64,000 nucleotides of DNA from Pseudorasbora parva (taxonomy: Eukaryota > Chordata > Actinopteri > Cypriniformes > Gobionidae). Made by a program: the position numbers and the translations under genes. Each line of letters starts with the position of its first letter. Within the stretch, counting starts at the first letter, position 1. The notes under the pieces were generated by a model. The model had not been told where the DNA came from. It was given only the letters and a program-made list of their open reading frames with translations, and did not search any database. This document shows, piece by piece, positions 44,068 through 58,092 of the stretch. The stretch covers positions 558,001 through 622,000 of the forward strand of contig NW_027125104.1 in the NCBI RefSeq assembly GCF_024679245.1. The letters are read 5' to 3'.

Positions 44068-45100
44068 TACACACTGGTTAAAAGCAGATAGCGTGGAGGG
44101 AAAAAGCGTGCGGTTCTTGACGCTTGTGGCGCCGCCCACTGCCCCAAAGGGTGAAGTTGCACCAGTTTTGTTATGTTTCTGTCTCTTTCTGCTGTGTCAG
44201 CCAGTGACCCGGAGAGTTCAGAGAACTGAACTGCGTCTGTTTTCATCGAGGTTGTCGAAACCTGCGACCGGTTTGCCGAATGTGGTTTTTCCCACAAACT
44301 TTGATATTCAACGGACGAGTTGATTGACAGCAGTGGTCCCAAAGGCAAAGTTGTTCGGATGGAGGTTTTCTGTCGTATGGCACGACTGTCTCGTGCGCGT
44401 GCTGTGAAAAAGCACGCGACATACGTTCGCCTATAGCCGCTCTCATGTTGTTGCTTTTTCATTTTAAAGCGCCACTAGGTGGCCATTCACCGCGTCCTTT
44501 CTCGCCTGACCCCAGACTGAGCCCGTGCACGGGTGTACCGGCTTGGGTGAAATTGTCTCGTTCCGTCCAAGAGCTATAGCCGTTCTAGCAGACCCCGCCT
44601 CGCCCAGCCCGTAGGTTTCGGCCTGCCGCCGCCAAGCTGAATCGAAATTCCCACTTTTTTTCCGATCTGGACGGACAGTCAGACTCCAGAGAATCTTTCT
44701 GCACTGGTTTGGGCCAGATCGGGCAAAAGACCTAGGACTAGTGTGCAAAAGTAGGTTTTTCACAAAATCCCAAATACCCGAAAATTTCGCCAGCGCAACC
44801 TTCGAATCCGAGGCATGCGTCTCGCTCGGCTTGAGCCAAGGATTCCGATGATATAAGACACTTGGTTCTGCGGCGTGCGGTTTGGGAGCTACGAGCCATT
44901 TCGTACTTTCGGTGGCTGTAGCGCCACCGCCGGGCCCATCGGGGGGCCAGCCTTGGTGATGTTGTAGAGCGAGTGGCTAGTACCATCCCTCAAAGTTTCA
45001 GGTCTCTACGACGTACGGCCTTTGCCAACCCTCCCCCCCCTCACCGCTTCCCAGATGGGCGTCGCCTTTGCCGGCTCCCCTGCCGCTGCGTCATTGTGTC

Positions 45101-45288
45101 ATCGCTTCTCGGCCTTTTGGCTAAGATCAAGTGTAGTATCTGTTCTTATCAGTTTAATATCTGATACGTCCCCTATCCGGGGACTGCATATTAAATTGAT
45201 TTTTGGCACATGGAGCCGGAACCGGGGCTTGCTCCGTCCACTCCACGCATCGACCTGGTATTGCAGTGCCTCCAGGAACGGTGTGCTT
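45101..45288 (+). ncRNA. U2 snRNA, copy 18
   Basis: C-type, uninterrupted. The upstream spacer has a private GGCTTGAG in place of GGCTCGAG. Confidence 0.95.
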
Positions 45289-45759
45289 CCCCTTTTTGGG
45301 GACTGCGAATTGTTGTGACTAATAGAAGAACCAACAACACCACTGGAATTTTGTCAGAGAATACAGAAATACGCAGGAAGCGCATACAGAATGACGATGA
45401 GGTGACCGTTGACGATGACCGTGCCACAGAGAAAGCAGCAAGCTGCGGTCATATGAGCATAGGGAAAAAAGAAGAACAAAAGCGTCGGTTGCCGGCCGGC
45501 TGACTCATCACCGTCACAGCACGTTTTTTGATGTCCCTCTTATTTGAGAGTCTTTACCAACGAGCTGATGAGTCGAATCAGGGGTTTGTGTTGGATGGAT
45601 TAGGGACACCTGATTCAAATCAAGGTCAGGCACGCACGCACGCAGCAGTCAAGCAATGGAAGGTGCCCCGTCCTTCCTTTTCTTGGGGGAGGGGAAGGTC
45701 ACCGTGTTTGAGGATGGCGAAGGGGGATAGGGCGCCTCTGCCTGGAGGCCAGGCAACTC

Positions 45760-45923
45760 ATACTTACCTGGCAGGGGAGACACCATGATCAGGAAGGTGG
45801 TTCACCCAGGGCGAGGCTCGGCCATTGCACTCCGGTTGTGCTGACCCCTGCGAATTCCCCAAATGTGGGAATCTCGACTGCATAATTTATGGTAGTGGGG
45901 GACTGCGTTCGCGCTCTCCCCTG
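45760..45923 (+). ncRNA. U1 snRNA, copy 18
   Basis: Full length. The spacer after it has two private G-to-A type changes (near 46520 and 46660). Confidence 0.96.
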
Positions 45924-46956
45924 TACACACTGGTTAAAAGCAGATAGCGTGGAGGGAAAAAGCGTGCGGTTCTTGACGCTTGTGGCGCCGCCCACTGCCC
46001 CAAAGGGTGAAGTTGCACCAGTTTTGTTATGTTTCTGTCTCTTTCTGCTGTGTCAGCCAGTGACCCGGAGAGTTCAGAGAACTGAACTGCGTCTGTTTTC
46101 ATCGAGGTTGTCGAAACCTGCGACCGGTTTGCCGAATGTGGTTTTTCCCACAAACTTTGATATTCAACGGACGAGTTGATTGACAGCAGTGGTCCCAAAG
46201 GCAAAGTTGTTCGGATGGAGGTTTTCTGTCGTATGGCACGACTGTCTCGTGCGCGTGCTGTGAAAAAGCACGCGACATACGTTCGCCTATAGCCGCTCTC
46301 ATGTTGTTGCTTTTTCATTTTAAAGCGCCACTAGGTGGCCATTCACCGCGTCCTTTCTCGCCTGACCCCAGACTGAGCCCGTGCACGGGTGTACCGGCTT
46401 GGGTGAAATTGTCTCGTTCCGTCCAAGAGCTATAGCCGTTCTAGCAGACCCCGCCTCGCCCAGCCCGTAGGTTTCGGCCTGCCGCCGCCAAGCTGAATCG
46501 AAATTCCCACTTTTTTTCCAATCTGGACGGACAGTCAGACTCCAGAGAATCTTTCTGCACTGGTTTGGGCCAGATCGGGCAAAAGACCTAGGACTAGTGT
46601 GCAAAAGTAGGTTTTTCACAAAATCCCAAATACCCGAAAATTTCGCCAGCGCAACCTTCAAATCCGAGGCATGCGTCTCGCTCGGCTCGAGCCAAGGATT
46701 CCGATGATATAAGACACTTGGTTCTGCGGCGTGCGGTTTGGGAGCTACGAGCCATTTCGTACTTTCGGTGGCTGTAGCGCCACCGCCGGGCCCATCGGGG
46801 GGCCAGCCTTGGTGATGTTGTAGAGCGAGTGGCTAGTACCATCCCTCAAAGTTTCAGGTCTCTACGACGTACGGCCTTTGCCAACCCTCCCCCCCCTCAC
46901 CGCTTCCCAGATGGGCGTCGCCTTTGCCGGCTCCCCTGCCGCTGCGTCATTGTGTC

Positions 46957-47144
46957 ATCGCTTCTCGGCCTTTTGGCTAAGATCAAGTGTAGTATCTGTT
47001 CTTATCAGTTTAATATCTGATACGTCCCCTATCCGGGGACTGCATATTAAATTGATTTTTGGCACATGGAGCCGGAACCGGGGCTTGCTCCGTCCACTCC
47101 ACGCATCGACCTGGTATTGCAGTGCCTCCAGGAACGGTGTGCTT
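46957..47144 (+). ncRNA. U2 snRNA, copy 19
   Basis: C-type, uninterrupted. Confidence 0.95.
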
Positions 47145-47615
47145 CCCCTTTTTGGGGACTGCGAATTGTTGTGACTAATAGAAGAACCAACAACACCACT
47201 GGAATTTTGTCAGAGAATACAGAAATACGCAGGAAGCGCATACAGAATGACGATGAGGTGACCGTTGACGATGACCGTGCCACAGAGAAAGCAGCAAGCT
47301 GCGGTCATATGAGCATAGGGAAAAAAGAAGAACAAAAGCGTCGGTTGCCGGCCGGCTGACTCATCACCGTCACAGCACGTTTTTTGATGTCCCTCTTATT
47401 TGAGAGTCTTTACCAACGAGCTGATGAGTCGAATCAGGGGTTTGTGTTGGATGGATTAGGGACACCTGATTCAAATCAAGGTCAGGCACGCACGCACGCA
47501 GCAGTCAAGCAATGGAAGGTGCCCCGTCCTTCCTTTTCTTGGGGGAGGGGAAGGTCACCGTGTTTGAGGATGGCGAAGGGGGATAGGGCGCCTCTGCCTG
47601 GAGGCCAGGCAACTC

Positions 47616-47779
47616 ATACTTACCTGGCAGGGGAGACACCATGATCAGGAAGGTGGTTCACCCAGGGCGAGGCTCGGCCATTGCACTCCGGTTGTGCTGA
47701 CCCCTGCGAATTCCCCAAATGTGGGAATCTCGACTGCATAATTTATGGTAGTGGGGGACTGCGTTCGCGCTCTCCCCTG
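47616..47779 (+). ncRNA. U1 snRNA, copy 19
   Basis: Full length. The downstream spacer has TATGGCACGAC. Confidence 0.96.
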
Positions 47780-48812
47780 TACACACTGGTTAAAAGCAGA
47801 TAGCGTGGAGGGAAAAAGCGTGCGGTTCTTGACGCTTGTGGCGCCGCCCACTGCCCCAAAGGGTGAAGTTGCACCAGTTTTGTTATGTTTCTGTCTCTTT
47901 CTGCTGTGTCAGCCAGTGACCCGGAGAGTTCAGAGAACTGAACTGCGTCTGTTTTCATCGAGGTTGTCGAAACCTGCGACCGGTTTGCCGAATGTGGTTT
48001 TTCCCACAAACTTTGATATTCAACGGACGAGTTGATTGACAGCAGTGGTCCCAAAGGCAAAGTTGTTCGGATGGAGGTTTTCTGTCGTATGGCACGACTG
48101 TCTCGTGCGCGTGCTGTGAAAAAGCACGCGACATACGTTCGCCTATAGCCGCTCTCATGTTGTTGCTTTTTCATTTTAAAGCGCCACTAGGTGGCCATTC
48201 ACCGCGTCCTTTCTCGCCTGACCCCAGACTGAGCCCGTGCACGGGTGTACCGGCTTGGGTGAAATTGTCTCGTTCCGTCCAAGAGCTATAGCCGTTCTAG
48301 CAGACCCCGCCTCGCCCAGCCCGTAGGTTTCGGCCTGCCGCCGCCAAGCTGAATCGAAATTCCCACTTTTTTTCCGATCTGGACGGACAGTCAGACTCCA
48401 GAGAATCTTTCTGCACTGGTTTGGGCCAGATCGGGCAAAAGACCTAGGACTAGTGTGCAAAAGTAGGTTTTTCACAAAATCCCAAATACCCGAAAATTTC
48501 GCCAGCGCAACCTTCGAATCCGAGGCATGCGTCTCGCTCGGCTCGAGCCAAGGATTCCGATGATATAAGACACTTGGTTCTGCGGCGTGCGGTTTGGGAG
48601 CTACGAGCCATTTCGTACTTTCGGTGGCTGTAGCGCCACCGCCGGGCCCATCGGGGGGCCAGCCTTGGTGATGTTGTAGAGCGAGTGGCTAGTACCATCC
48701 CTCAAAGTTTCAGGTCTCTACGACGTACGGCCTTTGCCAACCCTCCCCCCCCTCACCGCTTCCCAGATGGGCGTCGCCTTTGCCGGCTCCCCTGCCGCTG
48801 CGTCATTGTGTC

Positions 48813-49000
48813 ATCGCTTCTCGGCCTTTTGGCTAAGATCAAGTGTAGTATCTGTTCTTATCAGTTTAATATCTGATACGTCCCCTATCCGGGGACTGCA
48901 TATTAAATTGATTTTTGGCACATGGAGCCGGAACCGGGGCTTGCTCCGTCCACTCCACGCATCGACCTGGTATTGCAGTGCCTCCAGGAACGGTGTGCTT
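48813..49000 (+). ncRNA. U2 snRNA, copy 20
   Basis: C-type, uninterrupted. Confidence 0.95.
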
Positions 49001-49471
49001 CCCCTTTTTGGGGACTGCGAATTGTTGTGACTAATAGAAGAACCAACAACACCACTGGAATTTTGTCAGAGAATACAGAAATACGCAGGAAGCGCATACA
49101 GAATGACGATGAGGTGACCGTTGACGATGACCGTGCCACAGAGAAAGCAGCAAGCTGCGGTCATATGAGCATAGGGAAAAAAGAAGAACAAAAGCGTCGG
49201 TTGCCGGCCGGCTGACTCATCACCGTCACAGCACGTTTTTTGATGTCCCTCTTATTTGAGAGTCTTTACCAACGAGCTGATGAGTCGAATCAGGGGTTTG
49301 TGTTGGATGGATTAGGGACACCTGATTCAAATCAAGGTCAGGCACGCACGCACGCAGCAGTCAAGCAATGGAAGGTGCCCCGTCCTTCCTTTTCTTGGGG
49401 GAGGGGAAGGTCACCGTGTTTGAGGATGGCGAAGGGGGATAGGGCGCCTCTGCCTGGAGGCCAGGCAACTC

Positions 49472-49635
49472 ATACTTACCTGGCAGGGGAGACACCATGA
49501 TCAGGAAGGTGGTTCACCCAGGGCGAGGCTCGGCCATTGCACTCCGGTTGTGCTGACCCCTGCGAATTCCCCAAATGTGGGAATCTCGACTGCATAATTT
49601 ATGGTAGTGGGGGACTGCGTTCGCGCTCTCCCCTG
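49472..49635 (+). ncRNA. U1 snRNA, copy 20
   Basis: Full length. The downstream spacer has TATGGTACGAC. Confidence 0.96.
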
Positions 49636-50668
49636 TACACACTGGTTAAAAGCAGATAGCGTGGAGGGAAAAAGCGTGCGGTTCTTGACGCTTGTGGCGC
49701 CGCCCACTGCCCCAAAGGGTGAAGTTGCACCAGTTTTGTTATGTTTCTGTCTCTTTCTGCTGTGTCAGCCAGTGACCCGGAGAGTTCAGAGAACTGAACT
49801 GCGTCTGTTTTCATCGAGGTTGTCGAAACCTGCGACCGGTTTGCCGAATGTGGTTTTTCCCACAAACTTTGATATTCAACGGACGAGTTGATTGACAGCA
49901 GTGGTCCCAAAGGCAAAGTTGTTCGGATGGAGGTTTTCTGTCGTATGGTACGACTGTCTCGTGCGCGTGCTGTGAAAAAGCACGCGACATACGTTCGCCT
50001 ATAGCCGCTCTCATGTTGTTGCTTTTTCATTTTAAAGCGCCACTAGGTGGCCATTCACCGCGTCCTTTCTCGCCTGACCCCAGACTGAGCCCGTGCACGG
50101 GTGTACCGGCTTGGGTGAAATTGTCTCGTTCCGTCCAAGAGCTATAGCCGTTCTAGCAGACCCCGCCTCGCCCAGCCCGTAGGTTTCGGCCTGCCGCCGC
50201 CAAGCTGAATCGAAATTCCCACTTTTTTTCCGATCTGGACGGACAGTCAGACTCCAGAGAATCTTTCTGCACTGGTTTGGGCCAGATCGGGCAAAAGACC
50301 TAGGACTAGTGTGCAAAAGTAGGTTTTTCACAAAATCCCAAATACCCGAAAATTTCGCCAGCGCAACCTTCGAATCCGAGGCATGCGTCTCGCTCGGCTC
50401 GAGCCAAGGATTCCGATGATATAAGACACTTGGTTCTGCGGCGTGCGGTTTGGGAGCTACGAGCCATTTCGTACTTTCGGTGGCTGTAGCGCCACCGCCG
50501 GGCCCATCGGGGGGCCAGCCTTGGTGATGTTGTAGAGCGAGTGGCTAGTACCATCCCTCAAAGTTTCAGGTCTCTACGACGTACGGCCTTTGCCAACCCT
50601 CCCCCCCCTCACCGCTTCCCAGATGGGCGTCGCCTTTGCCGGCTCCCCTGCCGCTGCGTCATTGTGTC

Positions 50669-50856
50669 ATCGCTTCTCGGCCTTTTGGCTAAGATCAAGT
50701 GTAGTATCTGTTCTTATCAGTTTAATATCTGATACGTCCCCTATCCGGGGACTGCATATTAAATAGATTTTTGGCACATGGAGCCGGAACCGGGGCTTGC
50801 TCCGTCCACTCCACGCATCGACCTGGTATTGCAGTGCCTCCAGGAACGGTGTGCTT
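50669..50856 (+). ncRNA. U2 snRNA, copy 21 (T97A)
   Basis: T97A at 50765, two bases before the Sm site. Shared with the copies at 59949, 61805 and 63661. Confidence 0.94.
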
Positions 50857-51327
50857 CCCCTTTTTGGGGACTGCGAATTGTTGTGACTAATAGAAGAACC
50901 AACAACACCACTGGAATTTTGTCAGAGAATACAGAAATACGCAGGAAGCGCATACAGAATGACGATGAGGTGACCGTTGACGATGACCGTGCCACAGAGA
51001 AAGCAGCAAGCTGCGGTCATATGAGCATAGGGAAAAAAGAAGAACAAAAGCGTCGGTTGCCGGCCGGCTGACTCATCACCGTCACAGCACGTTTTTTGAT
51101 GTCCCTCTTATTTGAGAGTCTTTACCAACGAGCTGATGAGTCGAATCAGGGGTTTGTGTTGGATGGATTAGGGACACCTGATTCAAATCAAGGTCAGGCA
51201 CGCACGCACGCAGCAGTCAAGCAATGGAAGGTGCCCCGTCCTTCCTTTTCTTGGGGGAGGGGAAGGTCACCGTGTTTGAGGATGGCGAAGGGGGATAGGG
51301 CGCCTCTGCCTGGAGGCCAGGCAACTC

Positions 51328-51491
51328 ATACTTACCTGGCAGGGGAGACACCATGATCAGGAAGGTGGTTCACCCAGGGCGAGGCTCGGCCATTGCACTC
51401 CGGTTGTGCTGACCCCTGCGAATTCCCCAAATGTGGGAATCTCGACTGCATAATTTATGGTAGTGGGGGACTGCGTTCGCGCTCTCCCCTG
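51328..51491 (+). ncRNA. U1 snRNA, copy 21
   Basis: Full length, C-type unit. Confidence 0.96.
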
Positions 51492-52524
51492 TACACACTG
51501 GTTAAAAGCAGATAGCGTGGAGGGAAAAAGCGTGCGGTTCTTGACGCTTGTGGCGCCGCCCACTGCCCCAAAGGGTGAAGTTGCACCAGTTTTGTTATGT
51601 TTCTGTCTCTTTCTGCTGTGTCAGCCAGTGACCCGGAGAGTTCAGAGAACTGAACTGCGTCTGTTTTCATCGAGGTTGTCGAAACCTGCGACCGGTTTGC
51701 CGAATGTGGTTTTTCCCACAAACTTTGATATTCAACGGACGAGTTGATTGACAGCAGTGGTCCCAAAGGCAAAGTTGTTCGGATGGAGGTTTTCTGTCGT
51801 ATGGTACGACTGTCTCGTGCGCGTGCTGTGAAAAAGCACGCGACATACGTTCGCCTATAGCCGCTCTCATGTTGTTGCTTTTTCATTTTAAAGCGCCACT
51901 AGGTGGCCATTCACCGCGTCCTTTCTCGCCTGACCCCAGACTGAGCCCGTGCACGGGTGTACCGGCTTGGGTGAAATTGTCTCGTTCCGTCCAAGAGCTA
52001 TAGCCGTTCTAGCAGACCCCGCCTCGCCCAGCCCGTAGGTTTCGGCCTGCCGCCGCCAAGCTGAATCGAAATTCCCACTTTTTTTCCGATCTGGACGGAC
52101 AGTCAGACTCCAGAGAATCTTTCTGCACTGGTTTGGGCCAGATCGGGCAAAAGACCTAGGACTAGTGTGCAAAAGTAGGTTTTTCACAAAATCCCAAATA
52201 CCCGAAAATTTCGCCAGCGCAACCTTCGAATCCGAGGCATGCGTCTCGCTCGGCTCGAGCCAAGGATTCCGATGATATAAGACACTTGGTTCTGCGGCGT
52301 GCGGTTTGGGAGCTACGAGCCATTTCGTACTTTCGGTGGCTGTAGCGCCACCGCCGGGCCCATCGGGGGGCCAGCCTTGGTGATGTTGTAGAGCGAGTGG
52401 CTAGTACCATCCCTCAAAGTTTCAGGTCTCTACGACGTACGGCCTTTGCCAACCCTCCCCCCCCTCACCGCTTCCCAGATGGGCGTCGCCTTTGCCGGCT
52501 CCCCTGCCGCTGCGTCATTGTGTC

Positions 52525-52712
52525 ATCGCTTCTCGGCCTTTTGGCTAAGATCAAGTGTAGTATCTGTTCTTATCAGTTTAATATCTGATACGTCCCCTAT
52601 CCGGGGACTGCATATTAAATTGATTTTTGGCACATGGAGCCGGAACCGGGGCTTGCTCCGTCCACTCCACGCATCGACCTGGTATTGCAGTGCCTCCAGG
52701 AACGGTGTGCTT
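52525..52712 (+). ncRNA. U2 snRNA, copy 22
   Basis: C-type, uninterrupted. Confidence 0.95.
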
Positions 52713-53183
52713 CCCCTTTTTGGGGACTGCGAATTGTTGTGACTAATAGAAGAACCAACAACACCACTGGAATTTTGTCAGAGAATACAGAAATACGCAG
52801 GAAGCGCATACAGAATGACGATGAGGTGACCGTTGACGATGACCGTGCCACAGAGAAAGCAGCAAGCTGCGGTCATATGAGCATAGGGAAAAAAGAAGAA
52901 CAAAAGCGTCGGTTGCCGGCCGGCTGACTCATCACCGTCACAGCACGTTTTTTGATGTCCCTCTTATTTGAGAGTCTTTACCAACGAGCTGATGAGTCGA
53001 ATCAGGGGTTTGTGTTGGATGGATTAGGGACACCTGATTCAAATCAAGGTCAGGCACGCACGCACGCAGCAGTCAAGCAATGGAAGGTGCCCCGTCCTTC
53101 CTTTTCTTGGGGGAGGGGAAGGTCACCGTGTTTGAGGATGGCGAAGGGGGATAGGGCGCCTCTGCCTGGAGGCCAGGCAACTC

Positions 53184-53347
53184 ATACTTACCTGGCAGGG
53201 GAGACACCATGATCAGGAAGGTGGTTCACCCAGGGCGAGGCTCGGCCATTGCACTCCGGTTGTGCTGACCCCTGCGAATTCCCCAAATGTGGGAATCTCG
53301 ACTGCATAATTTATGGTAGTGGGGGACTGCGTTCGCGCTCTCCCCTG
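53184..53347 (+). ncRNA. U1 snRNA, copy 22
   Basis: Full length. The downstream spacer has TATGGCACGAC. Confidence 0.96.
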
Positions 53348-54380
53348 TACACACTGGTTAAAAGCAGATAGCGTGGAGGGAAAAAGCGTGCGGTTCTTGA
53401 CGCTTGTGGCGCCGCCCACTGCCCCAAAGGGTGAAGTTGCACCAGTTTTGTTATGTTTCTGTCTCTTTCTGCTGTGTCAGCCAGTGACCCGGAGAGTTCA
53501 GAGAACTGAACTGCGTCTGTTTTCATCGAGGTTGTCGAAACCTGCGACCGGTTTGCCGAATGTGGTTTTTCCCACAAACTTTGATATTCAACGGACGAGT
53601 TGATTGACAGCAGTGGTCCCAAAGGCAAAGTTGTTCGGATGGAGGTTTTCTGTCGTATGGCACGACTGTCTCGTGCGCGTGCTGTGAAAAAGCACGCGAC
53701 ATACGTTCGCCTATAGCCGCTCTCATGTTGTTGCTTTTTCATTTTAAAGCGCCACTAGGTGGCCATTCACCGCGTCCTTTCTCGCCTGACCCCAGACTGA
53801 GCCCGTGCACGGGTGTACCGGCTTGGGTGAAATTGTCTCGTTCCGTCCAAGAGCTATAGCCGTTCTAGCAGACCCCGCCTCGCCCAGCCCGTAGGTTTCG
53901 GCCTGCCGCCGCCAAGCTGAATCGAAATTCCCACTTTTTTTCCGATCTGGACGGACAGTCAGACTCCAGAGAATCTTTCTGCACTGGTTTGGGCCAGATC
54001 GGGCAAAAGACCTAGGACTAGTGTGCAAAAGTAGGTTTTTCACAAAATCCCAAATACCCGAAAATTTCGCCAGCGCAACCTTCGAATCCGAGGCATGCGT
54101 CTCGCTCGGCTCGAGCCAAGGATTCCGATGATATAAGACACTTGGTTCTGCGGCGTGCGGTTTGGGAGCTACGAGCCATTTCGTACTTTCGGTGGCTGTA
54201 GCGCCACCGCCGGGCCCATCGGGGGGCCAGCCTTGGTGATGTTGTAGAGCGAGTGGCTAGTACCATCCCTCAAAGTTTCAGGTCTCTACGACGTACGGCC
54301 TTTGCCAACCCTCCCCCCCCTCACCGCTTCCCAGATGGGCGTCGCCTTTGCCGGCTCCCCTGCCGCTGCGTCATTGTGTC

Positions 54381-54568
54381 ATCGCTTCTCGGCCTTTTGG
54401 CTAAGATCAAGTGTAGTATCTGTTCTTATCAGTTTAATATCTGATACGTCCCCTATCCGGGGACTGCATATTAAATTGATTTTTGGCACATGGAGCCGGA
54501 ACCGGGGCTTGCTCCGTCCACTCCACGCATCGACCTGGTATTGCAGTGCCTCCAGGAACGGTGTGCTT
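54381..54568 (+). ncRNA. U2 snRNA, copy 23
   Basis: C-type. The following spacer has CGAATCGGGGG, otherwise a B-type marker, suggesting a short conversion tract. Confidence 0.95.
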
Positions 54569-55039
54569 CCCCTTTTTGGGGACTGCGAATTGTTGTGACT
54601 AATAGAAGAACCAACAACACCACTGGAATTTTGTCAGAGAATACAGAAATACGCAGGAAGCGCATACAGAATGACGATGAGGTGACCGTTGACGATGACC
54701 GTGCCACAGAGAAAGCAGCAAGCTGCGGTCATATGAGCATAGGGAAAAAAGAAGAACAAAAGCGTCGGTTGCCGGCCGGCTGACTCATCACCGTCACAGC
54801 ACGTTTTTTGATGTCCCTCTTATTTGAGAGTCTTTACCAACGAGCTGATGAGTCGAATCGGGGGTTTGTGTTGGATGGATTAGGGACACCTGATTCAAAT
54901 CAAGGTCAGGCACGCACGCACGCAGCAGTCAAGCAATGGAAGGTGCCCCGTCCTTCCTTTTCTTGGGGGAGGGGAAGGTCACCGTGTTTGAGGATGGCGA
55001 AGGGGGATAGGGCGCCTCTGCCTGGAGGCCAGGCAACTC

Positions 55040-55203
55040 ATACTTACCTGGCAGGGGAGACACCATGATCAGGAAGGTGGTTCACCCAGGGCGAGGCTCG
55101 GCCATTGCACTCCGGTTGTGCTGACCCCTGCGAATTCCCCAAATGTGGGAATCTCGACTGCATAATTTATGGTAGTGGGGGACTGCGTTCGCGCTCTCCC
55201 CTG
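55040..55203 (+). ncRNA. U1 snRNA, copy 23
   Basis: Full length, C-type unit. Confidence 0.96.
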
Positions 55204-56236
55204 TACACACTGGTTAAAAGCAGATAGCGTGGAGGGAAAAAGCGTGCGGTTCTTGACGCTTGTGGCGCCGCCCACTGCCCCAAAGGGTGAAGTTGCACCA
55301 GTTTTGTTATGTTTCTGTCTCTTTCTGCTGTGTCAGCCAGTGACCCGGAGAGTTCAGAGAACTGAACTGCGTCTGTTTTCATCGAGGTTGTCGAAACCTG
55401 CGACCGGTTTGCCGAATGTGGTTTTTCCCACAAACTTTGATATTCAACGGACGAGTTGATTGACAGCAGTGGTCCCAAAGGCAAAGTTGTTCGGATGGAG
55501 GTTTTCTGTCGTATGGTACGACTGTCTCGTGCGCGTGCTGTGAAAAAGCACGCGACATACGTTCGCCTATAGCCGCTCTCATGTTGTTGCTTTTTCATTT
55601 TAAAGCGCCACTAGGTGGCCATTCACCGCGTCCTTTCTCGCCTGACCCCAGACTGAGCCCGTGCACGGGTGTACCGGCTTGGGTGAAATTGTCTCGTTCC
55701 GTCCAAGAGCTATAGCCGTTCTAGCAGACCCCGCCTCGCCCAGCCCGTAGGTTTCGGCCTGCCGCCGCCAAGCTGAATCGAAATTCCCACTTTTTTTCCG
55801 ATCTGGACGGACAGTCAGACTCCAGAGAATCTTTCTGCACTGGTTTGGGCCAGATCGGGCAAAAGACCTAGGACTAGTGTGCAAAAGTAGGTTTTTCACA
55901 AAATCCCAAATACCCGAAAATTTCGCCAGCGCAACCTTCGAATCCGAGGCATGCGTCTCGCTCGGCTCGAGCCAAGGATTCCGATGATATAAGACACTTG
56001 GTTCTGCGGCGTGCGGTTTGGGAGCTACGAGCCATTTCGTACTTTCGGTGGCTGTAGCGCCACCGCCGGGCCCATCGGGGGGCCAGCCTTGGTGATGTTG
56101 TAGAGCGAGTGGCTAGTACCATCCCTCAAAGTTTCAGGTCTCTACGACGTACGGCCTTTGCCAACCCTCCCCCCCCTCACCGCTTCCCAGATGGGCGTCG
56201 CCTTTGCCGGCTCCCCTGCCGCTGCGTCATTGTGTC

Positions 56237-56424
56237 ATCGCTTCTCGGCCTTTTGGCTAAGATCAAGTGTAGTATCTGTTCTTATCAGTTTAATATCTGA
56301 TACGTCCCCTATCCGGGGACTGCATATTAAATTGATTTTTGGCACATGGAGCCGGAACCGGGGCTTGCTCCGTCCACTCCACGCATCGACCTGGTATTGC
56401 AGTGCCTCCAGGAACGGTGTGCTT
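56237..56424 (+). ncRNA. U2 snRNA, copy 24
   Basis: C-type, uninterrupted. Confidence 0.95.
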
Positions 56425-56895
56425 CCCCTTTTTGGGGACTGCGAATTGTTGTGACTAATAGAAGAACCAACAACACCACTGGAATTTTGTCAGAGAATAC
56501 AGAAATACGCAGGAAGCGCATACAGAATGACGATGAGGTGACCGTTGACGATGACCGTGCCACAGAGAAAGCAGCAAGCTGCGGTCATATGAGCATAGGG
56601 AAAAAAGAAGAACAAAAGCGTCGGTTGCCGGCCGGCTGACTCATCACCGTCACAGCACGTTTTTTGATGTCCCTCTTATTTGAGAGTCTTTACCAACGAG
56701 CTGATGAGTCGAATCAGGGGTTTGTGTTGGATGGATTAGGGACACCTGATTCAAATCAAGGTCAGGCACGCACGCACGCAGCAGTCAAGCAATGGAAGGT
56801 GCCCCGTCCTTCCTTTTCTTGGGGGAGGGGAAGGTCACCGTGTTTGAGGATGGCGAAGGGGGATAGGGCGCCTCTGCCTGGAGGCCAGGCAACTC

Positions 56896-57059
56896 ATACT
56901 TACCTGGCAGGGGAGACACCATGATCAGGAAGGTGGTTCACCCAGGGCGAGGCTCGGCCATTGCACTCCGGTTGTGCTGACCCCTGCGAATTCCCCAAAT
57001 GTGGGAATCTCGACTGCATAATTTATGGTAGTGGGGGACTGCGTTCGCGCTCTCCCCTG
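56896..57059 (+). ncRNA. U1 snRNA, copy 24
   Basis: Full length, C-type unit. Confidence 0.96.
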
Positions 57060-58092
57060 TACACACTGGTTAAAAGCAGATAGCGTGGAGGGAAAAAGCG
57101 TGCGGTTCTTGACGCTTGTGGCGCCGCCCACTGCCCCAAAGGGTGAAGTTGCACCAGTTTTGTTATGTTTCTGTCTCTTTCTGCTGTGTCAGCCAGTGAC
57201 CCGGAGAGTTCAGAGAACTGAACTGCGTCTGTTTTCATCGAGGTTGTCGAAACCTGCGACCGGTTTGCCGAATGTGGTTTTTCCCACAAACTTTGATATT
57301 CAACGGACGAGTTGATTGACAGCAGTGGTCCCAAAGGCAAAGTTGTTCGGATGGAGGTTTTCTGTCGTATGGTACGACTGTCTCGTGCGCGTGCTGTGAA
57401 AAAGCACGCGACATACGTTCGCCTATAGCCGCTCTCATGTTGTTGCTTTTTCATTTTAAAGCGCCACTAGGTGGCCATTCACCGCGTCCTTTCTCGCCTG
57501 ACCCCAGACTGAGCCCGTGCACGGGTGTACCGGCTTGGGTGAAATTGTCTCGTTCCGTCCAAGAGCTATAGCCGTTCTAGCAGACCCCGCCTCGCCCAGC
57601 CCGTAGGTTTCGGCCTGCCGCCGCCAAGCTGAATCGAAATTCCCACTTTTTTTCCGATCTGGACGGACAGTCAGACTCCAGAGAATCTTTCTGCACTGGT
57701 TTGGGCCAGATCGGGCAAAAGACCTAGGACTAGTGTGCAAAAGTAGGTTTTTCACAAAATCCCAAATACCCGAAAATTTCGCCAGCGCAACCTTCGAATC
57801 CGAGGCATGCGTCTCGCTCGGCTCGAGCCAAGGATTCCGATGATATAAGACACTTGGTTCTGCGGCGTGCGGTTTGGGAGCTACGAGCCATTTCGTACTT
57901 TCGGTGGCTGTAGCGCCACCGCCGGGCCCATCGGGGGGCCAGCCTTGGTGATGTTGTAGAGCGAGTGGCTAGTACCATCCCTCAAAGTTTCAGGTCTCTA
58001 CGACGTACGGCCTTTGCCAACCCTCCCCCCCCTCACAGCTTCCCAGATGGGCGTCGCCTTTGCCGGCTCCCCTGCCGCTGCGTCATTGTGTC

